Shown here one piece after another: positions 43,946-52,462 of a DNA stretch of 64,000 nucleotides. The stretch's first letter is position 1, and the number at the start of each line of letters is the position of its first letter. Under the pieces are notes generated by a model. It was not told where the DNA came from. It did no database searches and worked only from the letters and a program-made list of their open reading frames with translations. The position numbers and the translations under genes were made by a program. This stretch comes from Sphingomicrobium arenosum (GTDB taxonomy: Bacteria; Pseudomonadota; Alphaproteobacteria; Sphingomonadales; Sphingomonadaceae), in NCBI RefSeq assembly GCF_026157085.1, contig NZ_JANPVN010000001.1:1116001-1180000 (forward strand), written 5' to 3'.

Positions 43946-46558
43946 ATGAAAAAGATGCTTCTTTGCAGCAGCGCCCTCGTGGCCGTTGCTCTCCCGGGTG
44001 TCGCCAGCGCGCAGTCGACCGGCTCGGTCGACTTCGACGATGACGCGATCGTCATCACCGGCACCGCCGAAACCGACGTCGGTGGCGTCGAGATCCCCGA
44101 CACTCCCAAGGCCAAGCAGGTCCTCGACGAGGAAATCATCCGTCGTCAGCGCCCCGGTCAGTCGGTCAACGACATCGTCAATCTCGTCCCGGGCGTCAGC
44201 TTCCAGAACAACGACCCCTGGGGTTCGTCGGGCGGCGGCTTCACCATCCGCGGCTTCACCTCGGATCGCATCTCGCAGACGCTCGACGGCATCCCGCTGA
44301 ACGATTCGGGTAACTACGCGCTCTACACCAACCAGCAGGTCGACAGCGAAGTCCTCGAAGAGGTCAACGTCAACCTCGGCGTCACCGACGTCGACAGCCC
44401 GACCGCCTCGGCCGTCGGTGGCACCATCAACATCCGCACCCGTCGTCCGGCCAAGGACATGGGCTTCACCGGCACCGTCAGCTACGGCAACGTCATCGCC
44501 GACGGTTCGAACATGGAGCGTCACTACAACCGCGTGTTCGGCATGGTCGACACCGGCGACATCACCGGCAATGGCCTCACCGCCTTCGTGTCGGGTAGCT
44601 ACACCTATTATCGTGTTCCGTGGAACGACTATGGCAAGGTGCGCAAGCAGCAGTACAACGCCCGCCTGTTCCAGGAACTGGGCAATGGCGACTTCATCTC
44701 GCTGACCGGTCACTACAACCAGAACCGCAACAACTTCGGTGGTTCGGTGCGCTTCAGCGCGCTCCAGAATGCGCTCGAGGCCGGCAACAAGGAATTCCGC
44801 TTCACCGCCGACGACGTCGATGGTGACTGCACGATCGCGCCGCCGACCCCCGGCGTCGCCGACTTCTACAGCGACAGCTCGTCCTCGGGCGATTGCGGCT
44901 CGGAATTCTCGCGTCGTTACAACCCGTCGAACACCGGCAACATCCGCGGTTCGGCGCTGTTCAACCTGACCGACAAGCTGGTTCTGACGCTCGACCCGAG
45001 CTTCCAGTACGTCAAGGCCAACGGTGGCGGCCCCGAAGGTCTCATCGAAGCGCCCTGCTACGTGCGTGACGACGGTCGCTTCCCGTTCTGCTCGACCAGC
45101 GACAACGGCAACCAGGCCATCACTGGCGTCATCGGCGGTCGCTACTATCTCGGTCGCGACCTCAATGGCGACGGCGATATCCTCGACACCGTTGCGGGCA
45201 ACGATCCCAGCCAGACGCGCACCTATCGCTACGCGCTGATCTCGGGCCTCGCCTATGATATCAACGACGATCACCGCATCCGTTTCGCCTACACGTTCGA
45301 TTTCTCGGACCACCGTCAGACCGGCCAGGTTGCGCTGATGGACCAGTTCGGCGAACCGCTCGACGTGTTCCCGGTGAACATTGCGCTCGAAACCGTCGAT
45401 GGGTTCGAACTCAACAAGCGTAACCGTCAGTCCTATGCGATCCTCAACCAGTTCTCGACCGAATATCGCGGTCGTTACCTGAATGATGATCTCACGCTGG
45501 TCGCCGGTCTTCGCCTGCCGTTCTTCACGCGTGAACTCGACAACCGCTGCTACTCGACCACGGGTGACGCGGGCGACGCCTTCGTCGACTGCGTCGGCTA
45601 TGACGCTGGTCAGGACGTGAGCGACTTCATCGACGCGCGTCCGTACGAAATCGACCCAGTGACGGGCGAAGTGTCGGGCATCGCCCCGCCGCAGGAGCGC
45701 ACGCTCGAGTATAACGAGCTGCTTCCCAACGTCGGCTTCACCTATGCCTTTGGCGACGCGTCGGTCTTCGGCAACTATGCCCGCGGCCTCTCGGTCCCGA
45801 GCACCGACACGCTCTATGCGGCGCTGTACTATCCGGAAGGCGACGTTCGCGCCGAACCGGCTCCGGAAACCACCGACAGCTTCGACGGCGGTCTTCGTTT
45901 CCAGAACCGCAACGTGCAGGCTCAGATCGCTGGCTACTACACCAAGTACAACAACCGCCTCGCGGTCAGCTACGATCCGGAACTCGACGAGTCGATCACG
46001 CGCAACCTCGGCCCGGTCAACAAGTATGGCTTCGATGCGTCGGTGGCCTACAGCGTGACCCCCGACACCCTGCTTTACGTCTTTGGCGGCGTGAACGAGT
46101 CGGAAATCACCGAGAACGTGCTCGAGGGTCGCACCTGCGATGCCGACGATGTCACCGATCCGATCTACTTCTGTGACGGTGGTGACGGCGGCGTTCGTTA
46201 CTTCGCGACCGAAGGCAAGCGTGAAGCCGGTGCCCCGCTGTGGATGATCGGCGGTCGTGTTCAGCAGCGCTTCGGTGCGGTGGAACTCGGTGCGCAGGCC
46301 AAGTACACTGGCAAGCGCTTCGCCAATGACGTGAACACCATCGAAGTCGACCCCTATGCGGTCGTCGATCTCGACGCGCGTATCGACCTTGGCTACCTCG
46401 GCGACACGCTGGGTGACGCTGCGCTGCAGCTGAACGTCACCAACCTGTTCGACGAAGGCTATCTCGGTTACGTGAGCCCGTCGTTCGACAGCGATCCGTT
46501 CTTCATCCAGATCGGTGCGCCGCGTGCGTTCTCGGCCTCGCTGCTCTTCGGCTTCTAA
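43946..46558 (+). CDS. TonB-dependent outer-membrane receptor
   Basis: An 870-residue TonB-dependent receptor: signal peptide (MKKMLLCSSALVAVALPGVASAQ), a TonB-box-like DDAIVITGT, a plug domain (QSVNDIVNLVPGVSFQ, FTIRGFTSDRISQTLDGIPLND) and a 22-strand barrel ending in aromatic SASLLFGF. Cysteine pairs in loops (near residues 293/313, 368/378, 533/549, 731/747) suggest disulfide-stabilised extracellular loops. Arginine is mostly CGT/CGC and glycine mostly GGT/GGC, unlike neighbours, which points to high expression. The ligand is unknown. Confidence 0.93.
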   Translation: MKKMLLCSSALVAVALPGVASAQSTGSVDFDDDAIVITGTAETDVGGVEIPDTPKAKQVLDEEIIRRQRPGQSVNDIVNLVPGVSFQNNDPWGSSGGGFTIRGFTSDRISQTLDGIPLNDSGNYALYTNQQVDSEVLEEVNVNLGVTDVDSPTASAVGGTINIRTRRPAKDMGFTGTVSYGNVIADGSNMERHYNRVFGMVDTGDITGNGLTAFVSGSYTYYRVPWNDYGKVRKQQYNARLFQELGNGDFISLTGHYNQNRNNFGGSVRFSALQNALEAGNKEFRFTADDVDGDCTIAPPTPGVADFYSDSSSSGDCGSEFSRRYNPSNTGNIRGSALFNLTDKLVLTLDPSFQYVKANGGGPEGLIEAPCYVRDDGRFPFCSTSDNGNQAITGVIGGRYYLGRDLNGDGDILDTVAGNDPSQTRTYRYALISGLAYDINDDHRIRFAYTFDFSDHRQTGQVALMDQFGEPLDVFPVNIALETVDGFELNKRNRQSYAILNQFSTEYRGRYLNDDLTLVAGLRLPFFTRELDNRCYSTTGDAGDAFVDCVGYDAGQDVSDFIDARPYEIDPVTGEVSGIAPPQERTLEYNELLPNVGFTYAFGDASVFGNYARGLSVPSTDTLYAALYYPEGDVRAEPAPETTDSFDGGLRFQNRNVQAQIAGYYTKYNNRLAVSYDPELDESITRNLGPVNKYGFDASVAYSVTPDTLLYVFGGVNESEITENVLEGRTCDADDVTDPIYFCDGGDGGVRYFATEGKREAGAPLWMIGGRVQQRFGAVELGAQAKYTGKRFANDVNTIEVDPYAVVDLDARIDLGYLGDTLGDAALQLNVTNLFDEGYLGYVSPSFDSDPFFIQIGAPRAFSASLLFGF

Positions 46559-46585
46559 GCCCTAGACAGCATCCGAAAAGAGGAA

Positions 46586-46614
46586 GGGCGGTGCCGCAAG
46601 GCGCCGCCCTTTTT
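46586..46614 (+). terminator. Rho-independent terminator of the TonB receptor gene
   Basis: GGGCGGTGCC (46586-46595), loop GCAA, GGCGCCGCCC (46600-46609) with one G-T pair, then TTTTT. It lies 27 bases past the receptor stop. Confidence 0.93.
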
Positions 46615-46640
46615 CTATGCTCCCCACCTCAATTGCGCTC

Positions 46641-46725
46641 CGTCATCCCAGCGAAGGCTGGGATCCATGTCCTTTGGAATTTGGCGAGGCGGCGTTGAAC
46701 GGGCTCCAGCCTACGCTGGGGGCAC
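46641..46725. repeat. REP-like doublet (CGTCATCCCAGCGAAGGC type), copy A
   Basis: A head palindrome CGTCATCCCAGCGAAGGCTGGG and, about 35 bases later, an inverted tail copy GGGCTCCAGCCTACGCTGGGG. The spacer resembles that of the copy at 48.0 kb. It lies downstream of the E2 gene. Confidence 0.85.
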
Positions 46726-46743
46726 TGTTGATACAGGCGACAG

Positions 46744-46774
46744 AAAGGGCGCCCTGCCGATTGGCGGGGCGCCC
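46744..46774 (-). terminator. Terminator of the 2-oxoacid dehydrogenase operon
   Basis: GGGCGCCCTGCC (46747-46758), loop GATT, GGCGGGGCGCCC (46763-46774) form a 12-base stem with one G-T pair. On the minus strand it is followed by TTTCTG. It lies 27 bases past the E2 stop and could act weakly in the plus direction too. Confidence 0.8.
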
Positions 46775-46801
46775 TTCTCATTTCAATCTGCCAGAGCTGG
46801 C

Positions 46802-48004
46802 TCAGGCCGTCGGCCAACCCTCGAGGATCTCGACGAAGCGCGACAGCCACGCATTGGTCTGATGCCCATCGACGACGCGATGGTCGATCGTCAGCGTCAC
46901 ATAGGCCATCGGGCGGATGACCATGACGTCCTGCCCGTCGAGTTCGCGCACCACGACGCGCTTTTCCAGCTTGCCGATGCCGAGGATCGCCGCCTGCCCC
47001 TGGTGCAGGATGATCGGGCTGGCGAGCAGGCTGCCCGACACGCCATGATTGGAGATGGTGAAGCTGCCGCCCGACACATCTTTCCGATCGAGCTTGCCGT
47101 CGCGCGCGCGGCTCGTGAGGTCGCCGAGCTGACGCCCGATCTCCTCGAGGCTCGCGGGCCCGCAATCACGCACCACCGGCACGACGAGTCCTTTGTCGCC
47201 AAGCGCCGTGCCGACGCCGATATCAATGCTGTCCGAGATCGCGATGCGATCCTCTTCCCAACGACCGTTGATCGCGGGGGCGACCGCCATCGCTTCGGCG
47301 GCGGCCTTCACGATGTAAGCGGTGTAGCTGAGCTTGACGCCCCTCGCCTTCATTGCCGCCTTGTGCGCGGCAATGGCCGAAAAATCGGCTTCGAACAGCG
47401 CGGTGACATGGGGCGCGTCGGTGACGGCCCGAACCATATTTTCCGCGATGGTGCGGCGCATCCGGTCGTGCGGGATGTCGGCGCTGTCGAAATGCTCCAC
47501 GACGCGCGGCTGCGCCGTCTTGGGCGCGCCGACATGGGAGACGGTCGCCGAGGCCACTGCCTTGTCGACATCCTCCAGCGTCACGCGCCCGTCGCGGCCC
47601 GTGCCGGTGATGTGCGCGGGGTCGATATCATGCTGCAGCACCGCACGCTTGACCGCAGGCGACAGCCGCGTTTCGCGCAGCACCTCGGCCTTGGCCGTCG
47701 CCTTGGGCGCGGGGGCTTCGGCCTTGGGCGTCACTTCGACCTTCGGCTGGACGGCCGTCTCGCTTGCCTCGCCCGCCGGATCGATCCGCGCCAGCAGCGC
47801 GCCGGGCTCGGCCTCGGCATCGCTGTCGAGGAGTATTTCGACCAGCACGCCGCTGGTGGGCGCGGGCACTTCCTGCGTCACCTTGTCGGTCTCGAGCTCG
47901 ACCAGCGGATCATTTTCCTCGACCCGCTCGCCGATCGCCTTCAGCCAGCCGCGCACGACCGCCTTGGTGCCTTCCTGCTCCTCGGGAACCAGCACGTCGA
48001 TCAT
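46802..48004 (-). CDS. 2-oxo acid dehydrogenase E2 (dihydrolipoyl acyltransferase)
   Basis: A 400-residue E2 subunit: an N-terminal lipoyl domain with the lipoylated lysine in VELETDKVTQEV, an Ala/Pro/Lys linker, a peripheral subunit-binding domain (SPAVKRAVLQHDIDPAHITGTGRDGRV) and a catalytic core ending with DHRVVDG. The paired fused E1 upstream resembles branched-chain 2-oxoacid dehydrogenases, so the acyl group is probably isobutyryl or isovaleryl type. The E3 subunit is not in this window. Confidence 0.92.
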   Translation of the reverse strand: MIDVLVPEEQEGTKAVVRGWLKAIGERVEENDPLVELETDKVTQEVPAPTSGVLVEILLDSDAEAEPGALLARIDPAGEASETAVQPKVEVTPKAEAPAPKATAKAEVLRETRLSPAVKRAVLQHDIDPAHITGTGRDGRVTLEDVDKAVASATVSHVGAPKTAQPRVVEHFDSADIPHDRMRRTIAENMVRAVTDAPHVTALFEADFSAIAAHKAAMKARGVKLSYTAYIVKAAAEAMAVAPAINGRWEEDRIAISDSIDIGVGTALGDKGLVVPVVRDCGPASLEEIGRQLGDLTSRARDGKLDRKDVSGGSFTISNHGVSGSLLASPIILHQGQAAILGIGKLEKRVVVRELDGQDVMVIRPMAYVTLTIDHRVVDGHQTNAWLSRFVEILEGWPTA

Positions 48005-48018
48005 GACGACATCCCCCC

Positions 48019-48108
48019 GTCGTCATTCCAGCGAAGGCTGGGATCCATGTCTTGGAAGGCTAGGCGTAGCGGCATGGCATGGGCCCCAGCCTGCGCTGGG
48101 GCGACGGC
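48019..48108. repeat. REP-like doublet, copy B, inside the E1-E2 operon
   Basis: CGTCGTCATTCCAGCGAAGGCTGGGATCCATG and an inverted GGGCCCCAGCCTGCGCTGGGGCGACG are separated by about 35 bases. It occupies nearly all of the 116-bp gap between the E1 and E2 genes, so it is transcribed and could modulate the E1:E2 ratio through RNA structure. Confidence 0.85.
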
Positions 48109-48120
48109 GGTGTTCATCGT

Positions 48121-50166
48121 CTAGAACTCCAGCATCTCGGTGATCTTGGCGCGAATGTCCTCGACGGAGGGCACGGCGGCCTCGAGCAATTTGGGGTGAT
48201 GGGGCGAGGGAATGTCGGGCATGGTCACCCGCTCCACCGGCGCGTCGAGGTCGAGGAAGGCCTCGTCGGCGACCACTGCGGCGATCTCCGCCCCGAAACC
48301 GCCCGTGCGCAAATCCTCGTGGACGATCAGGCAGCGGTGGGTCTTGGCGATGCTCTCCAGCACCATCTCCTTATCCCACGGCTGCAGTGTGCGCAGGTCG
48401 ATGACGTCGGCGCTCACATCCTTTGCCGCTTCCTCGCAGCGCGGCACCATGGCGCCCCAGCTGACGATAGTGATTTGATCGCCCTCGCGCGTTTTCTTCG
48501 CCTTGCCAAAAGGCAGCACATAGCCGTCGCCGGGATAGGGCCGCCGCGCCCAGCTTTCATCGAGCATCGCGCGATGTTCGAAGAAGATGGTGGGGTCGTT
48601 GGACCTGAGCGCCATACGCAACAGGCCCACCGCATCCTCGGCGTTCGACGGCACCGCGACCTTCCAGCCCGGATTGTGCACGAACTGCACCTCGTTGGTC
48701 TGGCTGTGCCACGGGTCACCGCATTTGAAGAAACCGCCCGGGATGCGCAGCACCATGGGCGCGGCAAAGCGGTTGTGGGTGCGCCAGCGAATGGTGCCGC
48801 AATCGTTGATCTGCTCGGTCGCGGGCTCGGCATATTTGCGGAACTGGATCTCGGGCACGGGCAGCAGCCCCGCCATCGCCATCCCGATCGCGCGTCCGAC
48901 GATGCCTTCCTCGTTCAGCGACGTATCGAAGACGCGCTCCTTGCCGAACTTGTCCTGCAGCCCGAGCGTCACCGCATGGACACCGCCCTTGGGGCCGACA
49001 TCCTCGCCGAAGACGCTCATCTTCGGGTTCTGTTCGAGTTCGAGGTCGAGCACCCGCCGAATAGCGGTCACCATGTTGATGCGCTGCCCCTCGGGGCGCG
49101 GATCCTCATGCGTGTCATCGAGGCTCAGCCCCGCCTGCCCGCCGACCTTGGCATGTTCGCCTTCATAGAAGACGCCCTTGGTCACGAGCGAAGGATCGGA
49201 CACAGCGCGCGCTTCGGCTTCCTGCCGTGCGGCATCCACTTCTTGCGCGACCGAAGCCTCGATCATGTCCCAGTCGAGATTGTTGGCGAGCTTCTTCAGC
49301 TTGGGCAGCGGGTCGCGCGCCCATTCGGCGGCCTTTTCCTCTTCCGACTTGTAGGCCTGCGTGTCCTGTGCGCTATGCCCCTCGAGCCGCGGTACGGTGA
49401 GGCGGCACAGCACCGGTCCCTTGCGGTTCCGAACATGCGACACTGCCTCGCCGATCTGCTTGGCCGCGGCTTCCGGATCGGTCCCGTCACCGTCGAAGAT
49501 GGTGAGGTTCTTGAAGCTGGCGAGGTTGGCCGCGATGTTGCGCCCCGGCGTCTGGTAATCGCTCGTCACCGAGATGCCGTAGCCATTGTCCTCGATGAAG
49601 AAGAGAAGCGGCAAATTCTGCGTCGTCGCAATCGTCAGCGCCGACCAGAAGCCGCCGGTCGCGCAGCTCGCATCACCGCCGAGCACGACCGCGATCGCGC
49701 CATCGTCCTTCTCGCCCAGCACGCGGGCCTTGTAGGTGATCGCCTGCGCCCAGCCGGCCGCGGGCGTATATTGCGCCCCCACCCCGCCGCACATCGGCAG
49801 CGCGTGGGCCCCGCCCGGATTGGGATAGTTGAACACGACGCCGATATCGCGCCCGTCCGAATAGCCGCCCTCGCGACCCATGTTGGAGCCCAGCGCATCG
49901 GCCAATGCGACCCCCAGCGCCAGCAGCATCGGCCGCGAGCGATAATAGCCGCAGGCCGCATCGCCATCGCGCAAATGCAGGCCGAGCATGACCTGCGCCA
50001 TGTCATGACCACGTGCGGAGAATTGGTAGAGCACCTTCCTCGCCGGAACGAGCTCTTCTTCCTCCAGCCGATCCATCTCGCGGCTCGTCAGGACGAGGCG
50101 CGCGACATCCTCCCACGCAAAGGCGGGTTCGTCGGTCTTCGTCTCGGGGTCGGCGAGGCTAGCCAT
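48121..50166 (-). CDS. Fused alpha-beta E1 of 2-oxoacid (branched-chain type) dehydrogenase
   Basis: A 681-residue fusion. Residues about 1-310 are the E1 alpha domain with the thiamine-diphosphate motif GGDASCATGGFWSALTIATTQNLPLLFFIEDN. Residues about 360-681 are the E1 beta (transketolase pyrimidine and C-terminal) domains, e.g. INMVTAIRRVLDLELEQNPKMSVFGEDVG and the closing HEDLRTGGFGAEIAAVV. In most bacteria these are two genes; the fused form occurs in several alphaproteobacteria and Bacteroidetes. It overlaps the aminotransferase gene by eight bases. Confidence 0.92.
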   Translation of the reverse strand: MASLADPETKTDEPAFAWEDVARLVLTSREMDRLEEEELVPARKVLYQFSARGHDMAQVMLGLHLRDGDAACGYYRSRPMLLALGVALADALGSNMGREGGYSDGRDIGVVFNYPNPGGAHALPMCGGVGAQYTPAAGWAQAITYKARVLGEKDDGAIAVVLGGDASCATGGFWSALTIATTQNLPLLFFIEDNGYGISVTSDYQTPGRNIAANLASFKNLTIFDGDGTDPEAAAKQIGEAVSHVRNRKGPVLCRLTVPRLEGHSAQDTQAYKSEEEKAAEWARDPLPKLKKLANNLDWDMIEASVAQEVDAARQEAEARAVSDPSLVTKGVFYEGEHAKVGGQAGLSLDDTHEDPRPEGQRINMVTAIRRVLDLELEQNPKMSVFGEDVGPKGGVHAVTLGLQDKFGKERVFDTSLNEEGIVGRAIGMAMAGLLPVPEIQFRKYAEPATEQINDCGTIRWRTHNRFAAPMVLRIPGGFFKCGDPWHSQTNEVQFVHNPGWKVAVPSNAEDAVGLLRMALRSNDPTIFFEHRAMLDESWARRPYPGDGYVLPFGKAKKTREGDQITIVSWGAMVPRCEEAAKDVSADVIDLRTLQPWDKEMVLESIAKTHRCLIVHEDLRTGGFGAEIAAVVADEAFLDLDAPVERVTMPDIPSPHHPKLLEAAVPSVEDIRAKITEMLEF

Positions 50167-51337
50167 CGATCACCGCCTTCACGCTGTTACAGAAATAGGC
50201 GACCTGGTCATCGCCCATGCCGCAGATGTTGAAGCGGCCCGAGCCGGCGACATAGATGGCGAATTCCTCGCGCAGCCGGACGACCTGTGCGGGGCTGACG
50301 GGCAGCATCGAGAACATGCCCTTCTGGCGCCCGATATATTCGAGCCGCGGGTCGCAGGCGGCGATCTTTTCGCGAAGGCTGTTGATGCGATCGCGCATGC
50401 TGTCGAGCTCGGCGCGCCATTCCTCGCGCAGGGCCTCGTCCTCGAGCACCATGCGCACCACGGCGGCACCATGATCGGGCGGCATCGACCAGAGTTCGCG
50501 CGCCAGCTGCATGATCCAGTCGAGCGCCAGCTTGGTGGCGTCGGCATCGCGGCCCTTCACGAACAGCGTGCCGACACGGTCGCGATACATGCCGAAATTC
50601 TTGTCGCAGCTTTGCGCGACGATCGCCTCGTCGACCGCTTCCACCACACTGCGCGCGCCCGCTGCATCCTCCTCGAGCCCGTCGCCCAGCCCTTGATAGG
50701 CAATATCGACGAAGGGGATGAGCCCGCGCGCCGCGACGATGCTGCGCACCTTGGCCCACTGCCCCGCATCCAAGTCCGCGCCCGTCGGATTGTGGCAGCA
50801 GCCATGGAGCAGCACGACATCGCCCTCTTCGGCGCGTTCCAGCGCGGCAACCATCTCGTCGAACTGGATGCTGGTCGATGCCTTGTCGTAATAGGGATAG
50901 GTCTCGATGGTTAGCCCAGCGCCCTTGATGAGCGGCTCGTGATTGGGCCAGGTCGGGGTCCCCACCCACACCTTGGCCCCAGGCCGCGCCGCCTTCACCA
51001 GCGCGAAACCGAGCGCCAGCGCGCCGCATCCGCCCGGCGTCTGCAGGCCGACCAGCCGGTCGTCGCCCCAGGCCTTGCCGAAAAGGAGCTTGCCGATCTC
51101 CTCGGCATAGCCCGCATCGCCGCGCATCCCGAGATAGGATTTGCTGTCCTGGGCATCGTGCAAGCGCTGCTCGGCCTTGCGGACCGCGCTCATCACGGGG
51201 GTCTTGCCGTCCGAGGTCTTGTAGACCCCGACACCCGCATCGATCTTTTGCGGGCGATCATCGGCGCGCGCCATCACCATCAGCTGGAGAAGCGCATCGG
51301 GCTGGATGGGCGAAAGCCCAGAAAACAATCCTGACAT
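50159..51337 (-). CDS. Aromatic/aspartate aminotransferase
   Basis: A 392-residue class I aminotransferase of the aspartate/tyrosine group: GVGVYKTSDGKTPVMSAVRKAE, LQTPGGCGALALGFALVKAA, CCHNPTGADLD, the PLP lysine in SCDKNFGMYRDRVG, and C-terminal SGRFNICGM. The stop overlaps the start of the downstream E1 gene, so transamination feeding a 2-oxoacid to the dehydrogenase is an attractive link. The 51337 start (MSGLFSGL) matches the family. Confidence 0.92.
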   Translation of the reverse strand: MSGLFSGLSPIQPDALLQLMVMARADDRPQKIDAGVGVYKTSDGKTPVMSAVRKAEQRLHDAQDSKSYLGMRGDAGYAEEIGKLLFGKAWGDDRLVGLQTPGGCGALALGFALVKAARPGAKVWVGTPTWPNHEPLIKGAGLTIETYPYYDKASTSIQFDEMVAALERAEEGDVVLLHGCCHNPTGADLDAGQWAKVRSIVAARGLIPFVDIAYQGLGDGLEEDAAGARSVVEAVDEAIVAQSCDKNFGMYRDRVGTLFVKGRDADATKLALDWIMQLARELWSMPPDHGAAVVRMVLEDEALREEWRAELDSMRDRINSLREKIAACDPRLEYIGRQKGMFSMLPVSPAQVVRLREEFAIYVAGSGRFNICGMGDDQVAYFCNSVKAVIDG

Positions 51338-51378
51338 GGCGCCGGTCCTAGCGCCCAATCGGCCTTTCCGTAAAGGCG

Positions 51379-52458
51379 TCAGGCGTCATAATCGACGCGC
51401 ACATCGTCGCCCACCGGCACCGACTGGCAGGTCAGCACGTAACCTGCCTCGATTTCCTCGTCGGTGAGGCCATAGCGAGCGCCCTGCTCGACCTTGCCCT
51501 TGGTGACCTTCGCCCGGCAGGTCGCGCACACGCCCGCCTTGCAGGCATAAGGCGCGGGCAGCCCCGCCTCGCGCGCGGAATCGAGGATATTCTCGCCGTT
51601 GAACTCGACCTTGCGATTGCGCCCGTCGAGATTGACCCAGAAGGTGTGGCCCGCCGCCTCGGCCTTGGCGGCCATGACCTTCTCGGCGTCCGCCGCCGAA
51701 GGAGTTGAGGCGGTGAAGCGCTCTATATGCACCCGCTCCTTATCGACGCCATGATCGAGGAGCGAGGCTTCGGCGGCATCCATCATCGGCCCCGGGCCGC
51801 AGATGAAGAAGGCATCGACGGCCTTGGGATCGTCGAGCAGATCCTCGATCACCGCATCGCAGGTCGCGCGATCGAGCATGCCGTTGAACAGGTCGACATC
51901 GCCTTCCTCGTCGGAGAGGAAATGGAAGGGCTGGAAGCGCGACAGGTAACGGTCCTTGAGGTCCGAAATCCCGTCGAGAAAGATGACGCTGGCGCTGTCG
52001 CGATTGCCATAGAACAGCGTGAAGCGCGCCTTCGGTTCGACCGACAAGGCGGTACGAATGAGGCTCATCACCGGGGTGATGCCCGACCCGCCCGCGAAAC
52101 CGACATAATGGCGCGGCGGCGCGTCGGCGTCGAAGGGATAGGTGAACGACCCGTGCGGCGGCATCACCTCCATCGTATCGCCGGCCTTCAGATGATCGCC
52201 GACCCAGTTGGAAAAACGCCCACCCGCGATCCGCTTCACCGTCACCTTGAGCTGATTCTCGTGCGGCGCGACGCAGAGCGAATAATTGCGCCGCACTTCC
52301 TCGCCGTCGATCTGCGCTTTCAGCGTCAGATGCTGTCCCGCCTTGAAGGCGAACAGCGGCTTGTGTTCGTCGGGCACGTCAAAACGAACGCTGTTCGCAT
52401 CCTCGGTCTCGCGCACGATTTCCGCGACGCGAAGCGCGATGAAATGATCTGAACTCAT
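51379..52458 (-). CDS. paaE: Phenylacetyl-CoA epoxidase reductase subunit PaaE
   Basis: Electron-transfer subunit of the phenylacetyl-CoA 1,2-epoxidase. The 359-residue protein has an FAD-binding domain (RRNYSLCVAPHENQLKVTVKR), an NAD domain (FAGGSGITPVMSLIRTAL, FFICGPGPMM) and a C-terminal plant-type [2Fe-2S] ferredoxin domain with CKAGVCATCRAKV and a distal cysteine in LTCQSVP. The start follows paaC by four bases; no paaD lies between them. Confidence 0.95.
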   Translation of the reverse strand: MSSDHFIALRVAEIVRETEDANSVRFDVPDEHKPLFAFKAGQHLTLKAQIDGEEVRRNYSLCVAPHENQLKVTVKRIAGGRFSNWVGDHLKAGDTMEVMPPHGSFTYPFDADAPPRHYVGFAGGSGITPVMSLIRTALSVEPKARFTLFYGNRDSASVIFLDGISDLKDRYLSRFQPFHFLSDEEGDVDLFNGMLDRATCDAVIEDLLDDPKAVDAFFICGPGPMMDAAEASLLDHGVDKERVHIERFTASTPSAADAEKVMAAKAEAAGHTFWVNLDGRNRKVEFNGENILDSAREAGLPAPYACKAGVCATCRAKVTKGKVEQGARYGLTDEEIEAGYVLTCQSVPVGDDVRVDYDA

Positions 52459-52462
52459 GCTG

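Noticed and set aside
43527-43949. 140-residue frame running from the tRNA into the receptor leader
   Set aside because: It begins inside tRNA-Arg, has no ribosome binding site or family resemblance and ends over the receptor start codon.
43922-45313. 463-residue open frame antisense to the TonB receptor gene
   Set aside because: It arises from strong third-position GC bias of the receptor gene; the composition is dominated by Val, Ala, Asp, Glu and Arg with no recognisable motif, while the plus-strand frame is a clear receptor.
51362-51377. GCCTTT-CCGT-AAAGGC hairpin between the aminotransferase and paaE genes
   Set aside because: Only six base pairs and no T-run on either strand; not strong enough to call a terminator.
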